A program made the position numbers and the translations under genes. The notes below the pieces were generated by a model. It did no database searches. It had not been told where the DNA came from and worked only from the letters and a program-made list of their open reading frames with translations. 64,000 nucleotides of DNA, from NCBI RefSeq assembly GCF_000526935.1, contig NZ_JAHA01000019.1:1116001-1180000 (forward strand), written 5' to 3'. The stretch comes from Butyrivibrio sp. FCS014 (GTDB taxonomy: Bacteria > Bacillota > Clostridia > Lachnospirales > Lachnospiraceae). Shown here in pieces: positions 8,846 through 16,236 of the stretch. The stretch's first letter is position 1, and every line of letters begins with the position of its first letter.

Positions 8846-10084
8846 TCAGCCCTTCAATTTGGCCCCAAAAGTGTCTTCATACCACCTTGAATACTCATCT
8901 GTATCCGGCCTTCTAAGATTCACCAAGTTGCTTCGACATTCAGCTACTGATTCAGTATCATTCCATAACCTGCTTATCGCCTCCGTTAAGCTCTGAACAC
9001 TTCCGCTCTCAAACAGCCATCCTGTTTTGCCTTCTTCAATCAGTTCCGGAATGCCTCCTATCTTTGCTCCCAGTACCGGAGTCAAACGATCCTGACTCTC
9101 CATTACGGAAAACGGGCAGTTCTCATAACACTCAGACGGGCATACAGAGAACTCTGCATTTCCTATAAGACTGTTCAGTTCTTCTCCAGATTTAAAACCG
9201 ACATTCTGAGCATTAGGAAGGCTGTCTATTTCCTTGGAGTATTCACCAGTCCCCGCAAAAACAAAATTAATATCAGGCAAATTCTTACATGCCTCTATCA
9301 GAGTTCTCACGCCTTTTTCCCATGAAAAACGGCCAAAATACAAAACATATTTCCCGTATGGAGAATTATTGGTTTTATTACCGTTGTCTGAGCATCTGTC
9401 ATAAGGCTCAATAAAATTATGCTTTGCTACAGTCTTAGATGCAAAAACCGTGTTAGTATCCATTCTGCTCTTCATGAATTCTGAACAGCATATTATAGAA
9501 TCAATATATTTATATGTACCTTTTCGTCGCCAAAACCAAGCCTCGATAGCTCCCATCATGGACTTTATTACAGATCCATGAATACATCTGCCTCTTACAC
9601 AGTTAAGGTACTGTCCACCTATGCACTTTTCGCAGTTGCTATGGGTCCTCGGATTATTAAACATGTGATTGGGACAAAGAAGCTGATAATCGTGAGCGGT
9701 ATATATAATTCTGCACGCTCTGCCGGTATCCTTGCGCCACTTAACAACCTCCAATATTACAGATGGAGTCAGCTGATAATTGAAATTATTCAAGTGCACT
9801 ACGTCAGGCTTAAAGTCATCCAACACAAGCCGAATCTTATCTCTGGCCTCTTTGCTGTATATAGTCTTAAATGAATAGCCAAGCTTCTGTAAAACACCGG
9901 CATTATGAAAATCCATATCCGCAGTATACGCGCCAACCGCATTTCCTACGCACCGTCCCTCATGCTCCATACCAAAATACTGGACTGCATGACCGTGTTT
10001 TTTTAGCGCATCTCCCAATCCGAATATGTATGTTTCCGAGCCACCATTTGGATAAAGGAACTTATTTACTATCAATACTCTCAT
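8846..10084 (-). CDS. Family 4 glycosyltransferase
   Basis: 412 residues, GT-B fold. N-terminal acceptor domain begins RVLIVNKFLYPNGGSETYI with the GG loop; donor domain carries VLYFGRFSWEKGVRTLIEAC and the conserved PSECYENCPFSVMES, an EX7E-like variant. A Cys-rich piece near residues 135-165 (CPNHMF, CEKCIGGQYLNCVRGRC) is unusual for a GT4 enzyme and could bind a metal. The start overlaps the radical SAM gene by 23 bases, so the two are probably translationally coupled. Confidence 0.85.
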   Translation of the reverse strand: MRVLIVNKFLYPNGGSETYIFGLGDALKKHGHAVQYFGMEHEGRCVGNAVGAYTADMDFHNAGVLQKLGYSFKTIYSKEARDKIRLVLDDFKPDVVHLNNFNYQLTPSVILEVVKWRKDTGRACRIIYTAHDYQLLCPNHMFNNPRTHSNCEKCIGGQYLNCVRGRCIHGSVIKSMMGAIEAWFWRRKGTYKYIDSIICCSEFMKSRMDTNTVFASKTVAKHNFIEPYDRCSDNGNKTNNSPYGKYVLYFGRFSWEKGVRTLIEACKNLPDINFVFAGTGEYSKEIDSLPNAQNVGFKSGEELNSLIGNAEFSVCPSECYENCPFSVMESQDRLTPVLGAKIGGIPELIEEGKTGWLFESGSVQSLTEAISRLWNDTESVAECRSNLVNLRRPDTDEYSRWYEDTFGAKLKG

Positions 10085-11249
10085 TTACAATATCTTCCCA
10101 TGATCTATCATTAAGCTGTTCCTTGCTTGCTTCACTCAATCCGTTATTAGCCACAGCACACAGGTCACATGTGCTGCACTTATCAAGTTCTTCCTTTGTC
10201 ACCTTACCATCTCGATAGTCTCTGACAATCCTGTTTTCATACATGCTGTAAGGGCTCTTTGTGAATAAAGCTTTAAACTTATGTACCGCGACCCAGGTAG
10301 CAGGTTTCCATATATATTTGTGCATAGCGGGGCTCACTGAGCCTATCATCCAGCACTGCCTGTCACAATTTCTTACTTTTTTTCTCACCGCCTCTGCTTC
10401 TGGGCTGTTCCATAGTTCATCCCATGTCTGATCATTAAGGTTTCCCATAACCTCTTTGTCTTTAGTTCCGTTACAAGGCATAACATCTCCATAGGGATCA
10501 ATAAAGAAGGTATCAAAGCTCATGTCACAGGGAAGCAGCCTCTTCTGTCCATAAATATAATTAATAAGGCCATGATTAAAATATGCTCTAAACCACTTCT
10601 TGGGGCTGTTACTTCGAAGCAATCTGTTAATCAGCTTTTCAAAGTTTTCAGCTACCATAGGTCTATCCTTTATGATATTTTTAGCCTCCACAAAATAAAA
10701 GCTGTTGTGAAGGGATGCAGTCGCAAACTCCATCCCCATTTTGTCTGATATATCGTAGAGAGGAACCAGGTCAGGGGCATTTCTATCCTGAACAGTCATG
10801 CCAAAACCCACATCCTTCATGCCCATATCCCTCAAAATCTTGAGTGTACTATAGCCACGCTGATATCCATTCTCAAGCCCTCGAATCTCATTGTTGGTCT
10901 TTTCAAGGCCTTCTATAGATATACGTATTCCCACCTGCGGAAATTCTTTTGCAAGATCGACTATCCTGTCCGTAAAGAATCCGTTAGTAGAAATAACTAT
11001 TCTGTCCGATTTTTTGTAGAGCTCTCTGACTATATCCTTAAGATCAGTTCTGATAAATGGCTCTCCACCGGTAATATTCGTAAAATACATTGGTGGAAGC
11101 TTCCTTATGGTATCAAGCGAAATCTCTTCTTCCGGTTTAGATGGAGCCTTATACCTATTGCACATAGAACATCTCGCGTTACATCGATATGTAACAATAA
11201 CCGTTCCGTTTAATTTCTTTGTGGACATCATATCATTACGTGTTTTCAT
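10062..11249 (-). CDS. Radical SAM / SPASM-domain protein
   Basis: 395 residues. The radical-SAM cluster motif CX3CX2C is at Cys23, Cys27 and Cys30 (RCNARCSMC), followed by the SAM-binding GGEP at 61-64. The C-terminal region has the SPASM arrangement: LPCDMSF, VMPCNGT, then a NCDRQC pair and CSTCDLC, enough cysteines for auxiliary [4Fe-4S] clusters. The enzyme should therefore perform a radical modification. Substrate unknown: SPASM proteins act on peptides or on small molecules and sugars. Being tightly coupled to glycosyltransferase genes on both sides (23 and 14 base overlaps) points to modification of a sugar, a lipid-linked glycan or a peptide attached to it. Start supported by GAGGATTTT upstream of ATG. 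Confidence 0.85.
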   Translation of the reverse strand: MKTRNDMMSTKKLNGTVIVTYRCNARCSMCNRYKAPSKPEEEISLDTIRKLPPMYFTNITGGEPFIRTDLKDIVRELYKKSDRIVISTNGFFTDRIVDLAKEFPQVGIRISIEGLEKTNNEIRGLENGYQRGYSTLKILRDMGMKDVGFGMTVQDRNAPDLVPLYDISDKMGMEFATASLHNSFYFVEAKNIIKDRPMVAENFEKLINRLLRSNSPKKWFRAYFNHGLINYIYGQKRLLPCDMSFDTFFIDPYGDVMPCNGTKDKEVMGNLNDQTWDELWNSPEAEAVRKKVRNCDRQCWMIGSVSPAMHKYIWKPATWVAVHKFKALFTKSPYSMYENRIVRDYRDGKVTKEELDKCSTCDLCAVANNGLSEASKEQLNDRSWEDIVNESIDSK

Positions 11250-12309
11250 TGATAAAATCCTCTATTTCTCTTGCCATGGTTTTCTCATTACACTCATTCA
11301 TAACAAAGTCCGCAGCACGAGCGCCTATTTCTAACCTAAATTCGGAATCTGAATTTACCAGTTTAATCTTTTTAGCAAGGTCCTCAGTATTTTCGGGATC
11401 ATAGAACACGATGTTCTCTCTATCCGTTCCGTAATCCACAAGACTTGGAACTCTGGAAGCTATTACGCACTTCCCAAGAGCCATCTGCTGTAAAAGAGTC
11501 ATCTGCCCATAAGAATAATTAAATGACTTAAGAGGCAATATAGCAAACTTTGCCCCCTCAATATTAGAAACAAGTTCATTTACCGGGACATATGGCATCT
11601 GTTGAATCAAGGGATTACCACTATATCTATCCTCCACATGACCAATAAGCCGAAGTTTAAGGTCATTGACCCCTGATAATTCGAAGGCTTTTACCACAGT
11701 ATCCCAATCGCGTTTGCTATAGCCCACGCAAATACAATACGGCGACGAATCAATATCATCAAAAGTCATCTCGGTATTTCTATGACAATTGAAAAACTCA
11801 GAATCCGTTCCAAATCGGATAAACCTTGATCTATCAATTATCCATGGAAAGCACTTTGCATAGTAATCCTTCTGTCGGCTAGTATGGTAAATTATACCAT
11901 CAATAGATTTACTGGCGAATTGCATAAGTTTAAGGGCTGCTCCTGATTCGGAAGCACTGTTAAAGGAGCCTATCTCAAAAACAATATGCTTAGCCCTTGT
12001 TTTAAAAAATCTCCTCCACAAACTGACAACCACTCCGCTCTGCATCCCATGGGATATTACAAAATCATACTTATTAAGCTTCGGTATCGCCTTCAGTGCC
12101 TGCCAGATATAAAATCTCATGCCCTTCCTTTCAAAGTTTTCAAGCCACGAAAATGACGATACATCTATCACATCCACCTGGGGATTACCCTCAAAGTATC
12201 TGAAAAACCAATAATCATTCCCATTTACATAATAGTCTGGCGGTTGCTTATCCGTTGGAGTCCTTTCGCAATATTCAATTTTCCAATTCGGTAAAAAGAG
12301 GATTTTCAT
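11236..12309 (-). CDS. GT-B glycosyltransferase (GT4-like)
   Basis: 357 residues from the chosen ATG at 12309, which overlaps the stop of the upstream acetyltransferase gene as ATGA and follows AAAGGTGG; a start six codons earlier is possible. Begins MKILFLPNWKIEYCERTP. The C-terminal donor half has YCICVGYSKRDWDTVVKAFE and FAILPLKSFNYSYGQMTLL followed by QQMALGKCVIAS, the usual sugar-nucleotide site of GT-B enzymes, although the first Glu of the EX7E motif is not in its usual place. Cytoplasmic sugar transfer to the repeat unit is the likely role. Confidence 0.75.
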   Translation of the reverse strand: MKILFLPNWKIEYCERTPTDKQPPDYYVNGNDYWFFRYFEGNPQVDVIDVSSFSWLENFERKGMRFYIWQALKAIPKLNKYDFVISHGMQSGVVVSLWRRFFKTRAKHIVFEIGSFNSASESGAALKLMQFASKSIDGIIYHTSRQKDYYAKCFPWIIDRSRFIRFGTDSEFFNCHRNTEMTFDDIDSSPYCICVGYSKRDWDTVVKAFELSGVNDLKLRLIGHVEDRYSGNPLIQQMPYVPVNELVSNIEGAKFAILPLKSFNYSYGQMTLLQQMALGKCVIASRVPSLVDYGTDRENIVFYDPENTEDLAKKIKLVNSDSEFRLEIGARAADFVMNECNEKTMAREIEDFINENT

Positions 12310-12875
12310 TCGTCCACCTTTTCCCATTCCATTTTTTCTTCATTAAATCGTTTTATTACTCTTGCAGGTGCACCAACCGCTACGCAGTAATCCGGTATAT
12401 CTCTTGTCACCACTGAATTAGCCCCAACAACAGTGCCTTGGCCTATGCTTATATTCCCAACAATTACAGCATTTATACCTATGTATGCCCCATCCCCAAT
12501 GCTAATTTTATTATCCCTGTTAACAATACCCTGCTTGATCACAGGGACTTGTATGTTCCTATATTCGTGGTCACAATCAGTAATATATACATTAGGAGAG
12601 AGCAAAACATCTTTTCCGATATAGAGTGAGTTAGCTATTGACAACCTATCTCTTTGTCCTATTTCTGTACCATTTCCTATGTTTATAGATGCACCGCCAC
12701 ACCAAAGATCCACTTCCGGACGAATTGTTACATGATCTGAAAGGTGAATATTTCTCCCACCAACAACATTAACTCTTTTACCTATATATACACAACTAGA
12801 GGGATATACATTGATATGATTGATTCTTCCACGAATAAACCCCAGAAAATATTTGATTATTCTTACCACACTCAT
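12306..12875 (-). CDS. Left-handed beta-helix (hexapeptide repeat) acetyltransferase
   Basis: 189 residues. Imperfect [LIV]-G-X4 hexapeptide repeats run from about residue 30 to 165 (IGKRVNVVGG, IGNGTEIGQR, IGDGAYIGINAVIVGN, ISIGQGTVVGANSVVT), ending in the family's typical DIPDYCVAVGAPARVIK. The catalytic-type His in the CDHEY loop near residue 113 is present. Of the WbbJ / maltose-O-acetyltransferase group, which transfer acetyl from acetyl-CoA to a sugar hydroxyl. Overlaps the next glycosyltransferase gene by 4 bases. Upstream lies one copy of an 18-bp repeat also found before the Wzy gene. Confidence 0.9.
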   Translation of the reverse strand: MSVVRIIKYFLGFIRGRINHINVYPSSCVYIGKRVNVVGGRNIHLSDHVTIRPEVDLWCGGASINIGNGTEIGQRDRLSIANSLYIGKDVLLSPNVYITDCDHEYRNIQVPVIKQGIVNRDNKISIGDGAYIGINAVIVGNISIGQGTVVGANSVVTRDIPDYCVAVGAPARVIKRFNEEKMEWEKVDE

Positions 12876-12895
12876 ACTCCGTATCTTTCTCTATC

Positions 12896-12913
12896 AGTGC
12901 CTGTCACTGTGAA
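12896..12913. repeat. 18-bp repeat, copy 1 (AGTGCCTGTCACTGTGAA)
   Basis: Identical to the 18 bases at 14817-14834 in the same orientation. With the preceding C this copy forms a perfect small palindrome, CAGTG-CCTGT-CACTG (12895-12909). It lies 21 bases before the start of the hexapeptide acetyltransferase. Small palindromes with a GTGCCTGTC core occur as dispersed repeats in many bacteria and are associated with RAYT/REP-type elements; that link is inference. Confidence 0.8.
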
Positions 12914-13008
12914 GAATAAAATTTCTTTTCCACTATAATTCCTGCTACAATAAACACCTGTAGCCGCAGTCAAAAAAGCATATAAAATGTAATATGAATC
13001 ACTTCTGG

Positions 13009-13542
13009 TTACTTCTCAGGCGATGTGGACACAAACAGTATAATCAAAAACAAAATACCCATGAATGTCCCAAACACCGCGCCTTTTAGTGCATCCGACA
13101 TGATAAATCCCTGCGGAGCGGGCTTTTCAAGATACGATCCGCTTTCCATATATGCTTCAAAAACAGCTATCGCAGTGTCATAGTCTGAATCAGCAAGGCT
13201 GTCCGTAAATTCCTGATTCCTGTTCTCACTAATAAGCTTATAAAGTTCGGGCTGCAATGCATTATAAAGCACCTTTTGAGTGTCTGTATTAGTCTTTAGA
13301 ATTTCCTCAAGTCTCCTATCCTGCTCATCTGTTAATGTTCCATCATCATGCTGCAGGATCAGATAGTATTTTAGTTCCTCATATACCTGAATCTTTGCAT
13401 TACCACCAACATATTTAATTATATCATCCTTGGTGTCTTTTCCTGAGTTCTGCATAGTCTTAAGGAGCATTCCTGATATAACAGCCAATACTAAGGCTGT
13501 TCCAAATATCACGTACCATTTTTTTATTATATATTTATACAT
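13009..13542 (-). CDS. Wzz-like chain-length determinant, short form
   Basis: 177 residues from the ATG at 13542, which follows AAAGGTGGG at ideal spacing; a GTG four codons earlier is less likely. Two helices only: residues about 8-28 and about 148-172. The second helix is preceded by a Pro-rich EKPAPQGF segment, the known signature just before TM2 in Wzz/CpsC proteins. The extracytoplasmic part is about 115 residues, shorter than most Wzz proteins and rich in Asp/Glu. Likely role: regulating polymer length together with the Wzy encoded directly upstream (overlap of a few bases). Confidence 0.65.
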   Translation of the reverse strand: MYKYIIKKWYVIFGTALVLAVISGMLLKTMQNSGKDTKDDIIKYVGGNAKIQVYEELKYYLILQHDDGTLTDEQDRRLEEILKTNTDTQKVLYNALQPELYKLISENRNQEFTDSLADSDYDTAIAVFEAYMESGSYLEKPAPQGFIMSDALKGAVFGTFMGILFLIILFVSTSPEK

Positions 13543-14815
13543 TATCAGACCCACCTTTCATCTCAGAGAATCCATATATAAGCCCCAAAAGAACCGCCAA
13601 TGGAATTGAAACCGAATTATTGAATGTGGGCTCAGTTGTTGATGAAATCATGAGATATCCCCATATAAACATGGCAGAAAAATACATATTTGCTTCCTTT
13701 TTATACAGATTCCAAGTAATGATTAGCAATGCCCCCAACATCAAGACATATAAAACCGTACCAATTATTCCTGTCTGTCCCATTATTATCGGCCAAAACA
13801 TATCATCGAAGTAGTAAGCCGACCTTCCCTCAACGAGCGATAATTGTGCAGAATCGATTAATCCATATAGGATATAAACAGGCGAATAATGCTCTGCAGC
13901 AACATGTGACGAAAAAGTTCCAAACCCCGTTCCTATGGGAAAGTAATCCTTCATTATTTGAATACCTGTCTCCAGTATTAGACTTCTTGCAGCATATCCC
14001 CTCAATTGAATAAAAAAAGGCGCTATCCTGTGCCATCCGACTATCACTAGTATGACTCCCGCCACCAATAGTTCCCAGACTTTAAGCTTACTGTGGAACA
14101 CTTTGATGATTGCCCAGAGTATAATGAATACAACTATTCCGCCAAACGCTTTTGCCCTTTGGGTAGCAAACAGGAGCACAAAATCCAAGAGGATATAGGG
14201 TATTACTCTCCTCCTGTAATATAGCGCAAATATCGCAAGAAGAAAAGTTACTGCACCGGCCAGATATGTAGGATGGAAATAGATAAGCTTATATGCCCTT
14301 CCAAAGCGTCTTATCTCGACATACCAGATATTGAAAAAATAATCAATTATCAGAAGCACAAACAGTACTACAGTTGATATCTTTGCTATCGGCACTATTA
14401 CACTTCCTGTTTCGTCATATGTGAATTCAGATTTTGCGGCGTAAAATCCAAATACAATAAGGAAGAACTTTACATTTGTGTAGGCATCTATTACCCAGTA
14501 TTTGAATGGCTGATAATTAAACGCAAGTGTTGAAATAATACCGACAATAAAGAACATTGGAAAAAATAACGATGCAAGAAACATGAACCTGTTTTTGAAC
14601 TTTTCGTTAAGACTTCGTAGATTAAATAATAAAAAAATACCTCCTATTAGTCCTGCCGCCTCATCTATGTAAGAAGCATAGGATACAACAGATTCCAGCG
14701 GACTTTGAAAGATAAGAAGCAATATGAATAGTCCAAATAACAGCTTATATAGTTTTTGTTTACAAATAATGTTTTTTGTCTCTATCATTTTCTTAATTTC
14801 CTCATTTTTCTCCAT
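13535..14815 (-). CDS. Wzy-like O-antigen polymerase/ligase
   Basis: 426 residues, about ten helices, matching the Wzy_C / O-antigen ligase group. Diagnostic loop FPIGTGFGTFSSHVAAEHYS; the 26908-28134 protein has a near-identical loop (FPIGSGFGTYGSHVSGKFYS), so the two are paralogues in different modules. The ATG used here lies directly against an 18-bp repeat and has only a weak site (AGG eight bases away); a second ATG ten codons later follows GAGGAAATT and may be the true start. It is the first gene after the IS66-bearing decayed region. Confidence 0.8.
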   Translation of the reverse strand: MEKNEEIKKMIETKNIICKQKLYKLLFGLFILLLIFQSPLESVVSYASYIDEAAGLIGGIFLLFNLRSLNEKFKNRFMFLASLFFPMFFIVGIISTLAFNYQPFKYWVIDAYTNVKFFLIVFGFYAAKSEFTYDETGSVIVPIAKISTVVLFVLLIIDYFFNIWYVEIRRFGRAYKLIYFHPTYLAGAVTFLLAIFALYYRRRVIPYILLDFVLLFATQRAKAFGGIVVFIILWAIIKVFHSKLKVWELLVAGVILVIVGWHRIAPFFIQLRGYAARSLILETGIQIMKDYFPIGTGFGTFSSHVAAEHYSPVYILYGLIDSAQLSLVEGRSAYYFDDMFWPIIMGQTGIIGTVLYVLMLGALLIITWNLYKKEANMYFSAMFIWGYLMISSTTEPTFNNSVSIPLAVLLGLIYGFSEMKGGSDNV

Positions 14816-14816
14816 T

Positions 14817-14834
14817 AGTGCCTGTCACTGTGAA
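14817..14834. repeat. 18-bp repeat, copy 2 (AGTGCCTGTCACTGTGAA)
   Basis: Second exact copy. It touches the start region of the Wzy gene (ATG at 14815), so it occupies the place of that gene's ribosome-binding site. The two copies bracket the Wzy and Wzz-like genes (12914-14816), which could reflect movement of that pair or simple insertion of a small repeat in two leader regions. Confidence 0.8.
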
Positions 14835-15208
14835 AGAAGTGGGAATTCTCTAACCGCAAACATTCGTAGCACAGAGATCCACAACTGGATTCTTATGCTC
14901 TCACGCTTATAACATTTTAACAATATGATAAACCCCATAAAACAATGAATGATATTTGGGACGATAGTTTCTTCATAAGAGATACCATCTTTTATTGCCA
15001 AGTTATTGATACCATTGCAGTTTCTCACACATAGCTTGCCTCGTAGGATATATTACTTCCGCTCCAGAGCTTGTTGTCTTACCCATTATTATCACCTGCA
15101 TAATGCGACATTATGTATCTGCCCAGTTCGTCATAACGTAATAGGTTGCAGACTGCTTCTGCCTGTATGGAAACAAACTCAGATTAATAATCAAGGCTCT
15201 GCTCTGAA
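14835..15208 (-). other. Decayed intergenic DNA left of IS66, no intact gene
   Basis: No gene with a ribosome-binding site is visible. On the minus strand a piece of protein-like sequence occurs at about 15079-15183 (SEFVSIQAEAVCNLL, then RYDELGRYIMSHYAG) with stops on both sides, and a 67-codon open stretch at 14825-15028 has no recognisable family. This DNA was contiguous with 18045 onward before IS66 inserted. I read it as remains of one or more lost genes. Confidence 0.5.
15201..15208. repeat. IS66 target-site duplication, left (GCTCTGAA)
   Basis: Exact 8-bp direct repeat of 18037-18044, the length IS66 elements produce. Confidence 0.92.
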
Positions 15209-15233
15209 GTAAGCGCGAAATAATCCGGCGGAT
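15209..15233 (+). repeat. IS66 left terminal inverted repeat
   Basis: Starts GTAAGCGCGAAATAAT and continues CCGGCGGAT. One mismatch (G versus A at position 9) to the right end. Confidence 0.93.
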
Positions 15234-15272
15234 GTGAATGCGTCCCTCAATCACTCATAATGGATTTGAACT

Positions 15273-15327
15273 ATAAACTACATTTTAGTGTGAACACTTG
15301 AACTTATGAACTTCATTTTGGTGTCAC
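15273..15327 (+). promoter_or_regulatory. Two imperfect direct repeats before tnpA
   Basis: Units at 15273-15295 and 15306-15327 share AT-AACT-CATTTT-GTGT (about 17 of 22 bases), offset 33 bases, about three helical turns. They lie in the leader of tnpA and could be transposase or regulator binding sites. No function is proven. Confidence 0.45.
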
Positions 15328-15343
15328 ATGGAAAGGATAGCTT

Positions 15344-15745
15344 ATGTCAGATCCCAAGCATTATCGTACTAAAGATGAGTGGTTCAAGCTCGTCCAGGAG
15401 TGCCGTAAAAGCGGTTTATCGGACGCTCAATGGTGCGCATTAAATGGTATCAGCCGTCATTCATTAAACACTGCTATCAAAAGGCTGCGGAAATGTTCTT
15501 ATGCAATTCCTCCTCGCAGCTCTGATGATATATATGACCTGGCCATTCCAAAACAGGATGTGGTCAAAGTGGATATCGTTCCTGATATCCAGCCGCCACA
15601 GAAGATCATTCCTGAGGCGGCACCGCACATTGACAATTCACATATGATAGAGATAAGTCTTGGAGATGTACATATTTCTCTCTTCAACGGAGCTGATCCG
15701 GATCTTGTAACCAGGACTCTCTCAGCCTTAAGGAGCTTCGTATGA
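15344..15745 (+). CDS. tnpA: IS66 accessory protein TnpA
   Basis: 133 residues. N-terminal helix-turn-helix region (DEWFKLVQECRKSGLSDAQW then CALNGISRHSLNTAIKRLR) is the HTH used by IS66 TnpA proteins to bind DNA; the C-terminal half ends with the typical IEISLGDVHISLFNGADPDL domain. Ribosome-binding site GGAAAGGA precedes ATG. Its stop overlaps the tnpB start as ATGA, so the two are co-translated. Confidence 0.92.
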   Translation: MSDPKHYRTKDEWFKLVQECRKSGLSDAQWCALNGISRHSLNTAIKRLRKCSYAIPPRSSDDIYDLAIPKQDVVKVDIVPDIQPPQKIIPEAAPHIDNSHMIEISLGDVHISLFNGADPDLVTRTLSALRSFV

Positions 15746-16086
15746 TCGGCGATATAACAGCTGCAGATGAGATCTACATTGTCTGCGGCTACACTGACAT
15801 GAGAAAGTCTATCGATGGCCTCTGTGCCATAATCGAAGACAAGCTCCACATGGATCCAAGAAGCAGGGCTCTGTATCTCTTCTGTGGGAGAAGGGCTGAC
15901 AGGTTCAAGATGCTTCTTTGGGAGCCGGACGGATTCATACTGTTCTACAAAAGACTATCCGCCGAACAGGGACGATACCGCTGGCCAAGAAACAAGGATG
16001 AAGTACGCAACCTGACCTGGCGCGAGTTCGACTGGCTTCTCTCAGGTATCGATATAGAGCAACCTAAGGCCATTAGAGCCTCTTAA
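15742..16086 (+). CDS. tnpB: IS66 accessory protein TnpB
   Basis: 114 residues, the usual length. Contains the IS66 Orf2 signature: IYIVCGYTDMRKSIDGL, LYLFCGRRADRFKMLLWEPD, GFILFYKRL and RYRWP. The protein is required for IS66 transposition although its biochemical role is not settled. Full length and in frame. Confidence 0.95.
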   Translation: MIGDITAADEIYIVCGYTDMRKSIDGLCAIIEDKLHMDPRSRALYLFCGRRADRFKMLLWEPDGFILFYKRLSAEQGRYRWPRNKDEVRNLTWREFDWLLSGIDIEQPKAIRAS

Positions 16087-16236
16087 GGTCTGTGTATCAG
16101 TTTTTGTGCATAATTCTGAAATCGCCTTATATCGGATTAATTAGATGCCGGTTTTCAGATCACTTTGGCACTTTTACCGATATTAATTGCCTTGTAAGTC
16201 TGATAAAATCTATATATCAGATGTAAGGAGGCTGTC

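Noticed and set aside
14825..15028. Small minus-strand gene of 67 codons
   Set aside because: No ribosome-binding site, no family, and ends in the 18-bp repeat; treated as part of decayed DNA.
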